64,000 nucleotides of DNA from Struthio camelus (taxonomy: Eukaryota > Chordata > Aves > Struthioniformes > Struthionidae): contig NC_090942.1 of NCBI RefSeq assembly GCF_040807025.1, positions 198,642,247-198,706,246 of the forward strand, given 5' to 3'. The translations under genes were made by a program, and so were the position numbers. A model generated the notes under the pieces. The model was not told the origin of the DNA. It was given only the letters and a program-made list of their open reading frames with translations, and did no database searches. This document shows, piece by piece, positions 47,601 through 60,000 of this stretch (positions are counted from its first letter, which is position 1; every line of letters starts with the position of its first letter).

Positions 47601-49080
47601 TCATGCTGGTAATCAGTGATTTGATTTTTCTATTAGTGATTATTTTTTGCCATTTTTTTCTTAAAATCCTTATAATGTGAGGATAAATTTAAAATAATCT
47701 AGTCTAAAAGCAGTTGTTTCCTTAATTTTTTTTCCTTCAAGATTAAGTGTAGTGTTTATTCTTCAACTAGAATAACAGTAACAACTGTTACTGGTAACAA
47801 CTCTGTTACTCAGGAAATTATCCCAATAGCACTAGTAGAGTATTGATTTCATCAGGGAGATAGGAAGCAGAGATTGATGAACACTAACAATAAAATCTGA
47901 AGTCTGGCTGTTGCAAGTGTCTCTGTAAGGCCCACCCAGGTGTCAAAGAAAAGTAGGAAATATTTACGTGAGCCAAATGACATAGGCAGTGAATTTGATC
48001 CCGTGTTTTTTAAACTGAATTCCATATTTTCTTTCTGAGGCATGATTGGATGCATCTATGTATGTTCTTTGTTCTATAGAGCCGGTAAATAGGGCAGGGC
48101 TTCTCTGCCAGCTACCGCTTTTATGGGGAAGCACGAAATTGCTCCGATATGAGTACTGCTGTGGCTCATAACTCCTGAACGTTTTGTGCATTTATCTTCA
48201 ACCTGGTTCTCTGATGCCTGGCTCCTCTGCCTGGCAGAGGACAAAGTGGAGCACTGTGGGTTGACCTAGTTACTTATGCCAAAGTGACTAGTGCTTTCAC
48301 CTGCTGATGGAAATCAGTACAAACATGAAAGGAGTGAGGAAACCAGAAGGCAATAGGTATGGTTTGATGAACGAAAAAGAAAAGGGGCCAGCAGGGGCAG
48401 GGGAGATCACAAAGGATATCTATTTTTAAGAGAAAAAGCAGGACTGCTTGCTGAAATAGCAGGTCATGAAGGTGAGACAGGAATAGAGAATGGAGCAGGG
48501 TAGAAGGTGAAAGGACAGATCAAAAGATTATTGAACTGAGGAAAATGTCACTAAGGGGCAGTTATGGGTAAAGGAAGCAGGAAAGAAAAAAAAATTAAAT
48601 TCATTTAATCAGAAAGAGCAACCGTAGTCAATTAGGAGGGAAACTACCATGGGAACGGCTGGAAACTTCTTCGTAGTGAGCGGGAATGACAAAAAAGACA
48701 AATATGAGAAGAAGAGAAACAAGGAAACTTACATTTCATGTGCTTGTTAAAAGTAATACTTCTCACTTCTGCAGCTTCCACATCCAGAATATTCATCCAG
48801 TGACGTTTTCCCAATTCATTCGTTTCCTCTTTCTTATCTTTTCCCTGCACCCTTTTCATTGTGCATCAGCTGAAGAGCCAGCACCTGACTGAAGTCTTGC
48901 TAAAACCTTGCTGCGCTGTGGTCCAAACAGCCAGTGTGTACCCACGCTCCACTTAAAGAAATATTACATATACATATAAGCAGGTAGAAGATATTCCTAA
49001 ATTAATGCATTTCTAAATTAATGTTACACCATTGGCAAAACTTCTTGGTGGCTGCACTTTCATTTTTCGTGTGTATGGTC

Positions 49081-49107
49081 TCTTTCCTTTCCTTTCCTTT
49101 CCTTTCC
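49081..49107. repeat. CCTTT pentanucleotide microsatellite
   Basis: About five consecutive TTTCC/CCTTT units. Confidence 0.9.
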
Positions 49108-50459
49108 CTCGGCTTGAAATGTACTGCTCTTCGACGAGCATGCCCCTTACAGAAAATGTTGTGGAGAAGATGCGTAATTCACGGTGATCGTACCCTCAGT
49201 TTCAGACTTATCTGAAGTACTAGTGGCAGCAGAAAAGTTGGTTTGGTTCCAATAAAATGTCAATCAAGCAGTAATATTTTCTTTTTACCTTTATTTATCC
49301 AGAAAGAATTCTGAATGCATATATTTTCTGTAACTGAATACCAAACTCCCAGAATGCTTAAAATAAAAACAAATTTCAAAATCTCAAAAAGTATTCTTTT
49401 ATGCAAAAAGAGAGGGGGTTGTGTTCCATCTTTTAGCAGGATCTTGCCAGGTTAAGTTGAATTTAAAAACCTGTTAGTATCTTTGCTGAATTTCAAATAA
49501 GTTTATGTCTTATTTCCTGTCATTTTTTTGCCCGCATGATTCAACCTGTGTGTTGAAACTACGCTGGTCAGTTTGGCTTTTTCAAAGTACAGTGCTAATA
49601 ACATAGTGTGCCGTGTCACAGGGAACGGTGTCATTTCTTTGGTTTCTGTGGTGGTAATGTTAAGGCAAGTCAGGTTGCCTATATGGAAAGTAAATCTTGT
49701 TGAACTTGCCACATGAGATTACAGTTTCTCATGTAATCAGGCACTTGGAAAAAGCGATGCTGGTGGAGTGAGCTTGTTGCATGGAGTCATTTAGATAACG
49801 CAATGCTGTTATTTAGCAACATCTTCTAGGAATCCTTGTCTGTTGCTGGGGGTAGGCAGTGGACTCCAATAGATTGGTTTTCTCCAAAAAGAAAAAAAAA
49901 AGCATGGCTCTTTTGGAGGGTACAGTAGATGCCTCCACGCTAAAGTGATTTAGTGGTTTCCTTGTCTCGGCTAACTTGTAGCTGGTGGTATGTTTGCCTC
50001 CTACTCAACACATGGGACTGCAGATTTTCAGCACTTGTGTTCTCTTATCTGTGAGAATTTGGAGATTCCGTCCATTTAACCAATTTAAATGGTTAAAGAG
50101 GGTGCTCTGGGCTAATGTTCTGACAAGAAAGCTAATGTAGTAACTAAACAGCTTTGCAGGATTAGGACAAAGTATTTCCTCCTTCCTGTAAAGTCTTAGC
50201 CCCAGGATATGCATTATTAGACAGGTTTTTTTTCATAATTTCTCTTTTTAAAGTTAGTCTTCACTCTTGCAGGGGAAGAAAATGGAAAAACGTAAGCTCT
50301 AAAACTAGTTTAGTGAGCGGCCTGAGCTTTCATGTATTCTTCAGTTCCCATACACTGTAAGAGGGGGAAAAAAAGAGGAGGGGGGGGAAGTTTGGCGGTG
50401 TTTGTTTGGTTTTTGCTGTGTTGGGGTTGGTTTGTTTTTTTAAACCCGTTCCACTTGCC

Positions 50460-51010
50460 AGCGCTGTGCAGACGCGGTGCCCGGCAGGGAGCGGGCCGGG
50501 CGGGGGCGGCGGGGCCGGGCCGGGGCGGGCGCTGCCGGCGGGGCCGCCCCCGCCGCGCCGAGCCGCGGGATCGCATGGAGGAGCGGCTGCTCCGCGCCCT
50601 CGGGGGGCTCAGCCTGCAGCCCCGGCCCCCTCCCCGCCGCCGCCGCTTCGGCAAAACCCTCGTCCTGCTGCGGGGCCTGCCCGGCTCCGGGAAGAGCACG
50701 CTGGCCAGGTAAGGGGCCGGCCGGCCCCGCCGCTGCCGCCGCCCCGGGCTGCGGGCAGCCCCCCTCGGCCCGGTGCCGCTGGCGCCCGGCGGCTGCGGGT
50801 TTAAACGCCGGGGTGCAGGAGCTGCGTGAGGGGCGACGAGAAACGGTAGGAGAGGAAGAGGCCGGTGCGCGGTTCGCCGAGCGGCTGGCGCACCTCGCTG
50901 CTGCCCGGAGCGGGGCGCTGAGATACGCTCCTCGGAAAGGGCTGCAGGGAGGGCATGGGACAACCGACTCGGCAAGCTGCCGGGCTGGTTGCTGTCGCCG
51001 TCAAGGAAGT
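50460..51010 (+). promoter_or_regulatory. N4BP2L1: CpG island promoter of N4BP2L1
   Basis: A sharply bounded CpG-rich block with tandem GC boxes (GGGCGGGGGCGG and GGGGCGGGCG around 50508-50530, about 50 bp before the start codon) and no TATA box. It contains coding exon 1 and extends about 300 bp into intron 1. This is a separate island from the N4BP2L2 one, so the two paralogues are probably transcribed independently. Confidence 0.85.
50575..50708 (+). CDS. N4BP2L1: N4BP2L1 coding exon 1
   Basis: The 134-nt coding part is very GC-rich, runs from ATG 50575 to CCAG|GTAAGG and ends just after Walker A ([11 protein letters not shown]). This ATG fits the remembered human start (MEE...LSLQ). The frame stays open upstream to another ATG at 50332, which would add 81 residues, but that stretch has no family resemblance. 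Confidence 0.88.
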
Positions 51011-54000
51011 GCCTTGTCGAAACCTTGTGTAAGCCCAGTCATCTAGAAACCATAGTTTCCGCTGTCATCCGAAACAGTCCTAAGTTCAATTCCTTAGGCT
51101 ACAAGTGACCGCTTTGAGTATGGGTTACCCACAGGACGGCGTACCTTGTTCTGAGCGGTCGGCGCCAAAAGGTGTGTTCCCGGTGTGACTCAACGCACGG
51201 TATCTTTTATTTGTTTTTTTTTTTTTTTATGCTCTTCTGTACCAAACACCAGGCTGGTATGTGTACCCTGGGCTGCTTGCCGGTTTGTCACAGCCGCGGT
51301 CAAGCACCTCCCCTCGCTGGTGACGAAGGTGGGCGAGAACGATGATTTGTATTTTCATGATGGCTAGTGCTTCTCGTCAGACCAGGAGCGGTGGATAAAA
51401 TGGAAAGGCAGAAGAGACCGTTCCTCTTTCAGACAGCTCTGAAAAACTGATTAAAAAAAAACGTACAGACAGAAACGCCTCTGAGGGGATTGCTGGGAGA
51501 CGGGGCCGCAGGCAGTGCGACACAGCATAGCCACAACCTGTGAAATCGGGTATCCCAAAACCCCCAGTGCCACCCACTGTCCACAAAAAGAGGAAAAATC
51601 AACCTCCCATATTCCCCACATCCTTCCTTCAAGTTTTCAGCCTCTGTTGAGGAAGACCCAAGTGCTAGCAGCGTACACAAGCTCTTTTAGGACTTGGCTG
51701 ATGTTTTTGTAGGCAGGGCTCTGCTGCAAGACGTGGCAGTATAAAACCCCACAGTGCACTAAGCTGTGCTAGTTCCTGTTTTCAGTACCTTACTTTCTGT
51801 AAAACAGTGCCTTCTGCCTCCCAAGTTCTGTAAGACTAAGTAATGCACTTATCGACACTGTTTTTAGTGAAACCCGAAATACGTGTCTCCCTAAAGAGAC
51901 CGCCTAAAGAGGCGGTGCAAGTACAGGCCTCATCTCTTTCAGAGGCACTTGGGTCCCCTCACAGTGCAGTGAGAACTTCATGATCCAGGGACATATCCTC
52001 CACAGGTACAAATAACTGACTTTCCAGTGTTTTTTAGGTTAAAACACACAATGACAGACTTTTACAATAAGTTGTAAGGCTTGTTTTAGTCCCATGGGAG
52101 ATGAACGTGTGAGCGTCTCATTCTGCATCCAGCTCCTGGAAAGGACAGAGGTGATGCGTTAATTCATTACATTCAGTACTTGACTCAAAGGGCAGTTCTA
52201 AAAACTGTGTGTAGTGCCTCTCCATTAATTCTGGCTAGATTATAAAAAAGCAGCTGTGCCAAACAAATTTGGAGATTTGCTCTTCCCACATCCCACATTA
52301 TGCACTTTCTGGTGGTGTTAGTTGTAGAGTGGTAAGCAAGCTATACCAAGGGAAAGCTGTGCACACAGGCAGATGTCTTCATTGGTAACAAAACAATATT
52401 TTTGAAATAAGTCTGTTTAACAGCACCTAGAAAGACAGCTAGAAACACAATTGCATTTGTGATCATTTTGCACGTGTTTCTTAAAACATAATTACAGTTA
52501 TGTAATTGGCTTGACTACCAAATTTACTGAAAGACACTGGTGGGCTCGGTGGGCTCAGCTCTGGCTGAGGTAGACTTGCCACATCAGCTGCTGCGTGTGC
52601 CCATGGCTGTGCAGGAGGTGTTAGGTGTATCACAGCATAAACCAGTTTAGCTGAGTCCTAAAGAGCATCTGGAGTGGCTTCTCTGTTTCTATCTTTCTGC
52701 CCTTTCTGTTACAACTACAATTTCCACCCTTTCCTAGGAAAACCAGCCCCATGCTGAAAAGCTCATGGTTCATGGTGCAGCTCCTGCAGCTCGTTGCGTG
52801 CAAGCGGAGGGCTGTGGCTGCGGGTAGTGCGCCATGCAGCTTGGCTGTGCCCAGGCAGCTGCAGCGGAGGAAAGGCAAACGGGGAGCGTTGTCATTTTAA
52901 AACACTGAGAAAACAGAAAGCGGATGGTGCCTCTTTTAAGGGTTTATGCTGACTTATTTTCCCCTCCCTGCTATCCCTGCTCATAAATTGTGCTCGCTTG
53001 AGCCCATACGAGTGTTTGTTGGACCACGCTGTCAAGTCCAGTTCACTTCAGGGAATGAACCTGAGTCCGGGTTGAAGGATTCACCCAGCTGAAGAAAGCA
53101 ATATATCTGATTGCCCCAGTAGAAAGACAGCAGGCAGCTCTGGAGGCATTTCCTTGGCCTGTGGTTGTAGAAAACTAGTATAACAAAACTCAATATACGA
53201 CTTTTGGAGGGAGGAGACAATTATTTTTGCAAGCACCAAGACACCTTTGCCCAGAGGGGCTGGCAAGTCGGAGAGGACAAGGAGCTTCAGCAGTCGCGTC
53301 CCCATTGTATCTCCTGGGTTCCTCTGGGTTGGTGATGACAAGCTGGTTTTTGGACAGTCTTTTATACCCCCTAGTAGTCAGCAGTTGTTATGGTGCCATT
53401 TTTTTCCCTCAGGATTTTGCTTATTTCATTCTCCATGAATCTAAGGCAAGGTTTTTACCCCCTCCCCCCTTTTTGGGGGGTTCTCTCGTTCTGGATGTCT
53501 TTACAGCTACAGAGTCTCTTCCTGCCAGAAAAATAGGAAGAGGAAAGCTGTGTACAACCTGGCGTAACCTGGTCGCCACCCTGCTGCTGTCAGCGCCCAC
53601 GTCTGGTGGAGCCGAATCCCCTGTCCTGGGCCTCAGCAGAGTGGTGGCCTTTTGCTGTGTGTGTAAGCAATACATTGCTGTTTTCAGTCTCTGGTAAAGG
53701 CGGTGAGGAACGTGGTAGGGCAGAAGGAGGAGTCAACACACCAAGGCCCCTTACCTCTCCAATTACTCTCACGGTTAAGGATACTCTTCCTTGAATTACC
53801 TGTTATTAGGTGATCTGAAGTGGCTCCCTCTGCCTGCTCACCCGGCGTTGCCAGCAGCAGAAGCGTGGAGTGGAAGAGGGCAGCTCGGAGGTGCATCTCT
53901 TAAGCGCCTCCACTGGAAGTGCGTGCAGCACCCTCCGCCTCAGCACGTCCCCCCAGCTTCACAGTACATCCTTCCTGATCAAGCTGGGGCAAGACTACTT

Positions 54001-57000
54001 GGAAGGCTTGATGGTTATCTGAGAAGACAGAGTGGGTACAGCTTCCAGAAAACATCTCTGAAAATCAAAGGAGCTGCATAAAGCTCATACCTGATGCCTG
54101 AACAGACAGTTTCTCCATTGCACAGCGGCTGTATTTCCAGCTCGTAAGCAACGTATTGCTGTGATACACAACTTGTGTAACACGTAGCCCTCTCTAGCTA
54201 GTCGTTTTGCCCAAATATGAGGCCTGATCAAACAACCAGAGCAGACTGGTCAGTTTTCCCTTTATATATTAATAGAATAATGTACAACTTTTCAAGAACT
54301 GCTGTTGATTTATCACTTGAGGTGAAGCATGGAGCTTATGAAGCATGGAGCGAGCAATCTCATAGAAGAGATGACTAAGAAACAGGGGGGAAAAAATTAC
54401 ATGGGCACTGAGGAACCGCTGCTTGGTGTGAACTGTGGCTTCTCCAGGTCTCTCCGCTCTGTTTGTCCAGCTCCTGCCCAGGCTTCCAGCCCTCTGTCCA
54501 GCCCCGCTGCTGTTCCCAGGATCCTTAATGCCCTGCACGGCCCCTGCTCTGACGCGTGTTATGGGCTTTACCTACTAGCTCATGTTTCCAGGTGGTAACG
54601 TGTTGCAGACATTTAACCAGGTACACAAAACGCCCTAAGCTTCAGGGCATTCTCCTGAATAATGTGTTTACCAAACCTGACGTGCAGCCTGTTGCTCTGC
54701 AACATACAGCCGCTGCGCTGATCCCAGCAGGCGAGACAGGCGCCCTAGGAGCGGGCTGCAACACCGCAGCAATTGGCTGGTGGCCTTGCACCAGGCCAAA
54801 GTCTCCAGGGCACTAGCAGTTGTCCAAATACTACAGGCAGCTAATGGTGCCATGCAGGTGTTCAGATCTCACAGGTCTGATTTTCTGCTTTTCAGATGCC
54901 GTGGGAATGCCTTACATTAGGGAGAGTTACCAGAATAAGTAGTTCAATGCAGTCTTATTGCATAAACGTTATGATCTCTGCTAAATTAGAAGTAAATTTT
55001 ATCTTGAAAATTCATTTACCTTCATATTTTCTGGTAGAAATTATGGATTTTTTTTCTCCAATAACATTATTAGTGATCTTGGAGACTTCTCCTAAGTACT
55101 CTACTTGCATCCAGCTCGCTGAAATCTTGGATAATTAGTTTGTTATCTATGAGGGCAGAAATACATGTAGTTAAAATTCGAAACTATAATTTGAAGGCAC
55201 TGAGTATATTGTTAATAAAAAGGGAGACTTAAAAACTGTATACATCATGGGAACAGGTGCTCAGATTAATAACTTAAGAGACTTTAGAAACACCTGTCTA
55301 TCCAGCGATACGATTCTTACAGTGCTACTATAGAAGCACAAATGGAAGCACAATTAGGTGTAGTCAGCAGAAGGACTATGTTTCTCATTTGTTGGTCATA
55401 CCAACCATCCAAAGCATGGCTAGGGTGAAACAGCGCGCCAGCGCCGGCCGAGGAGCCACGCTGCCTGGCCGAATCCCGGTGCCCCGAGGCTGCCGCTGCC
55501 GTCGGCGGGCAGGTGGCCGAGCCTGTGCCCCTCCACCGCTTCACCCTTCTGAGCGCTTATGGTTTCCAGCAGCAGAAGCATGAATTTTGCTGCTTTTTTT
55601 GTCAGAGCTGAAGAAAACCAGAAGCATTTAAGACCTTTTTTTTTTTTTTTAACCCCAGCTGTATCAGGCCGTCTAATGGGGTGTTACCTGGCGTACAGTC
55701 TGCCTCCCCTTGGGGAAGGGGAAATGGGAAAGGAGGGGGGAAGGGTTCTGGCAGATTTATTGCAAGAGAGGAAACATCTCCCTTTCCCTCAATCCTTCTT
55801 TTTTTCTGCAGTCCAGCAGCAAACTTGTGTTTAGCAAGATGTATAACATGGCACGTTTTATAACTACAGCAAGACAGAGAGCTGTGCAATTAAATATCCC
55901 ACAGAGATAAATTAACACTGGACCTTTCGTAGATACTGTTTATCGCGATGCATTGCTTTCTTTTTTTTTTTTTTGTAATGTTAACATATCTGATAAGTAT
56001 CCTTTGATCTTGCAGTGAGATTTCTTTTCCTCCTTAGTATAGTTTGACACTTACTGATCTGACTGCAATAGGTAATTTTCTTTTTATTGAGCTGCTCAAA
56101 ATTTATTAATAAGCAACACTGATCACAAGTCCTCCCATCTTTAAACTGCTGCTGTAAATTTTGCCAAAATATAGGCATTTTTATTTTGCAGAGTGATTAG
56201 GATTCCAATGCGATGCAGTAAAACCTCTCTTCTAAGCAAACCAACTTGTTCTTTGTAGATCCTAGCTGTCTAGAGTCACAAGGAAAATGCTAAAGAGGTT
56301 TGGGTGCCTGTTGATGTTTTAAGAGGCAAGAAATGCAGAATTTTTGCTGACTTCATGATCCGTAGAGGATTACAGAAAGCACTTGAAAACTTTGGTGTCA
56401 ATTTAGTTGCTTTAAAAAGCCAGATGTAAACACAGCAAAACAAGCAGAAAGTAAAGCATCATATTTTTCCTATTTAATGTTCTCTTCCCTTGCTGTTAGT
56501 AGGCACTCACTTGCTTAGTAGGAAAAAAAGCAAATGTGACAGTGATTCACAATTTTTAACACCGTTTGTGCCGTACTTTTCTTCTGTTGAAGCATAAGTT
56601 TTATCTCTCTACTTTAAAAACCAGTGATGTGAAGGTAGTAGGCTGAGTTTACAGATAATCCATCACATGCACAGCATGCATGCATAGATTGCTTAAAGGA
56701 TTATTATCAAAGCCTTCATGAAAATGTATGTCTAAGTAAGTGCTAGAAATTAAATAGTAAGGCATATGCTAAGAAAGTAATTATTAAAAATTGTCCTGAT
56801 TGAGAAAAATTTTAGAGGAAAGGAACATTGGGCAAGAAAATAAACATCTTGGACTCTTTTATTAATAAGCACAATTTAATGTGCTTATTAGTAGTTAAAG
56901 GGACTATAAATATTTTAGCACAACTAATTTTTTAGAGGTTGTGATGTAGGTAGGTAAAACAGAGGGAAAGGTAAGGTGCTGAGTTATATTGAGAGCTAAA

Positions 57001-60000
57001 TATTTATCACCACAAGAGTCAAGAGGTAATGTGGTGGGTGTTCACTGCTTTCCATGATAAGAGTTCTTTGCCTGGGACCAAAATTAATGTGAGAACAGTC
57101 TGACTGTTTGCCAGCACTTTGCAACATGCCTTTTGTTTGCTCCCTTTGCCCAGAAGTAATTATGTGAATAAACATCTTTTCAGTGCTGGAAGATAACTGC
57201 TTGTAGCCACTAACTGATAGGGGATTTAGTGGCCCCAGCACAGGACTGCAAGGTCAGCCCTGGCCAGCCGGTCGGCAGCGGAGTCTGTGCTCTCGGCGGC
57301 ACTTACTGCCCCAAAATAATGTTCATTAATCAGCCGAGAGAAGTCCCAGGGGAAGTTACCAAGCCAGAAGCGGATGTTTCTTCAGCTAAAAGCAGCGTGC
57401 AGTACTGGTGAGGAATTGCTGCTAGCAGGCAGGTTGGGATCAAATTAGTAAGTGAATGAAGAGAGCAGAACTCGGGACGAGAGAGTTAAACTTCGTCTGT
57501 TGGTCTGCCCGTCTGTTTGCAGATAACCTCGAGGGGCCTTTTCCCTTGCTGTTGCTCAATTCGATCAGACATTGAGACATACTTGTTTTTTGCAGCTTAT
57601 CGGGGTGGAAGAGAAACGTTTTATCAGAGAAGTTAAAATGAGTCACAGGGACTAAGACCATGGGGTGGTGTGAGAGAGCGGGGCAGGCGCGGGCACGGCC
57701 GAGAGGCACGAGTTTTCTGCATTGGCTTGATTTTCTTTTCCAGTGCTGTTTTGGGCTGAGGGGGAATGAGAGGAGCGAGGTGACACAGCAGGCTCACCCC
57801 AACTTGTTGGAGAGAGTGCCTCCTTCATTGTCACCATCCTTGTCCTTGTCCTCGTCCTCCTCCTCCTCCTCCTCGTCCTCCTTGTCCTTGTCGCCCTCCT
57901 CCCAGTGCTCCTAGGGCTGAGGAGAGAGACAGCTCCATCTGTGGACACCAGTAAGTCGGCACCCAACCATGCAAATGGGAACCCCATCTTGCATTAAGAT
58001 TTTTTTTTTTTGTACCCTCTAAGGACTGGTGGAGGAATGCTTCAGATTTAAGTCACAACCAAAGGAGTGTTTTCGCTTCCTACCGCCGGTCCCCACGTGT
58101 CCGAAAGGCGGCCAGCTGGCTCACCACGATGCGCCTGGCTCACTGCAGCACCACTCTCCCGGCAGCTCCCGGGCCCCGAGGAGCGTCTGCGCGGGACGCG
58201 TCGGCCGTTAGGAGCCAGGGGGTTGCCCTGTGCCACGTCGAAAATCTCTCTAGCGAAACTCCTGTCATCAGATTGTCTTTGGAGAGTAGCTTCCATCAGA
58301 TTATCAGTATCTGCTTGGTTATTTACAATCAATCAATCATCCCTTTTCAGCTAACTCCAAAAGAAAATTGAATTTATTAATCGATATGATTCAGGACTCG
58401 CATATTGGTACTCCATTATAGGTTGCTGAACTGAAGGAATGAAGAACATCATGCCTTTAAGCTCCGTTCTTGCCCTCCTCTATGTCCCTCTGCCGATTAT
58501 GTTATTTCCCGTTCTCTTTAAGCTGGGTTTTCAAAACGAGGCGCTGTGCAACGCTGCAGAGCGTTTGTATGGCTCTCGACTTATGTCCTCTTCTAAAGGG
58601 GCACGCTAGTATGTGCTCGTCCTTCTTTCTTTCTTCTTTTTTTTTCAGACAACTGAAACGTGACAACCCCAACGCTGTAGTTCTTAGTACCGATGACTTC
58701 TTTAGCAGAAACGGCGTGTACGTCTTTGAGCACGACTTCCTGGAGGACGCGCACAAATGGAACCAAACGAGAGGTGACTGACGGGCAGCCGGGTTTTCTC
58801 AGCGCAGTTTTACCTTCAGTCTGTCCATAAACTTAGCCCCCAAAATAAAGTATCTCAAAGTAGTGACGTATAATATAGCAACACTCTGGGAAGGTAAATT
58901 TGGAGTGCATCATCCACTGACGTTCATGGGTTACTGGTTAAAAAAAGTTATTTACAATGTCGGAATTTATAGCACGAAAGAGCGAAATTCAGAAATGAAC
59001 AAAGATTCGTGATAGATATCATTTTAGAAAGTAGAGCAGTGAATAGTAGGGAACTGAAGCTTGGTGACAGCAGGTGGCATGCCAGCACCACCAGCCCAGC
59101 AGCGGCTCAGTACCGCTCTCGGTTGGCACGTTGCAGTTCGGCGTGCAGCTTCTCCGGTGCCGATCCCCGCTCGGAAGTGGGTGCTACGGTGAGCTGCTAG
59201 CGATGTCCAGGAGGAAACCTGCAAACTTAATTACAAGTCTGAGAATGAAACAATCCAGTTCTGTATTTCTGAGAGAAAAGCATAACATGCTTCTGCGGCT
59301 GCGCGCTGAACTCCCCCGTGGAAACGGCAAACACACGCTGAGATCACGGAGCAGGCATCTTCTGCAGATGACAGTCAGTGATGCCTGTTGTAGCTACCTA
59401 GTGCTCGTGGGCCTGTAAGCGTGGTCTGCAGGCATTTCCAATCTTACCGCTGAGCGCAGCCACTGGCTGTGTAATACCCTTTGGGAAAGTGCAGGCTGAT
59501 TTACTGTCTCGTGCTTGCGTTTGGGCGGTGGGTGAAAACCCACGTCACGGTCGGGAGCCAAGTGCGCTAGGAGCGGGCAGAAAAAAGGACACCGGGGCCT
59601 AGTAAAAACTGGATCAGTCTGTTATTTAATATGCTTTAGCTTTACTTAATGTGTTGCTTTACAGCAGACAAAGCAATGAAGAATGGGAAAAGCCTGGTTA
59701 TTATTGATAATACCAACATCCATGCTTGGGAAATGAAGCCGTATGTGATGATGGTAGGGAAAGCTATGATTTATTGCTTTTACATGCTCAGCTATGACAT
59801 TTAAGAGGCAATCTGATGGAAAGGGTTCTTACCATGGCTAAAAATAATTACTTCCACTTTCCCTTAGTTCTTTAATTATAGTTAATAATCATTGATACTG
59901 TGAAGAAGTAAGAAAAGAGATGTCAGTGTCCTTGTTTTGTCTAGTCAGCTGTATAATGGCGCAGAAGCAAAATGACCCCAAAAGATTAAGTCATTGATCT

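Larger units (their letters stand above)
40590..50330. other. Intergenic region between N4BP2L2 and N4BP2L1
   Basis: About 9.7 kb holding MIR-like fragments near 40812 and 41368, an ancient repeat at 44534-44638 and a CCTTT pentamer run at 49081. Short frames exist on both strands, but none has an ATG start together with recognisable protein character. No tRNA or other RNA gene was seen. Confidence 0.6.
50709..58648 (+). other. N4BP2L1: N4BP2L1 intron 1 with CpG-rich patches
   Basis: A 7.9-kb intron. CpG-rich patches occur at about 55430-55560, 57660-57715 and 58080-58210, and a TCC/GTCC-type triplet-like tract at 57826-57906. I found no exon or transposon I can name. Frames such as 53227-53697 (156 codons) show no family resemblance. 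Confidence 0.6.

Noticed and set aside
50310-50975. 221-codon frame antisense to N4BP2L1 exon 1
   Set aside because: Shadow of a GC-rich CpG island; the product is Arg/Pro/Ala-rich low complexity.
53227-53697. 156-codon frame in N4BP2L1 intron 1
   Set aside because: No recognisable domain, no splice signals in phase with the gene, and overlapping frames of similar length on both strands.
57652-57987. Arg/Thr-run frame on the - strand and Ser-run frame on the + strand
   Set aside because: Both are translations of the imperfect TCC/GTCC tandem tract.
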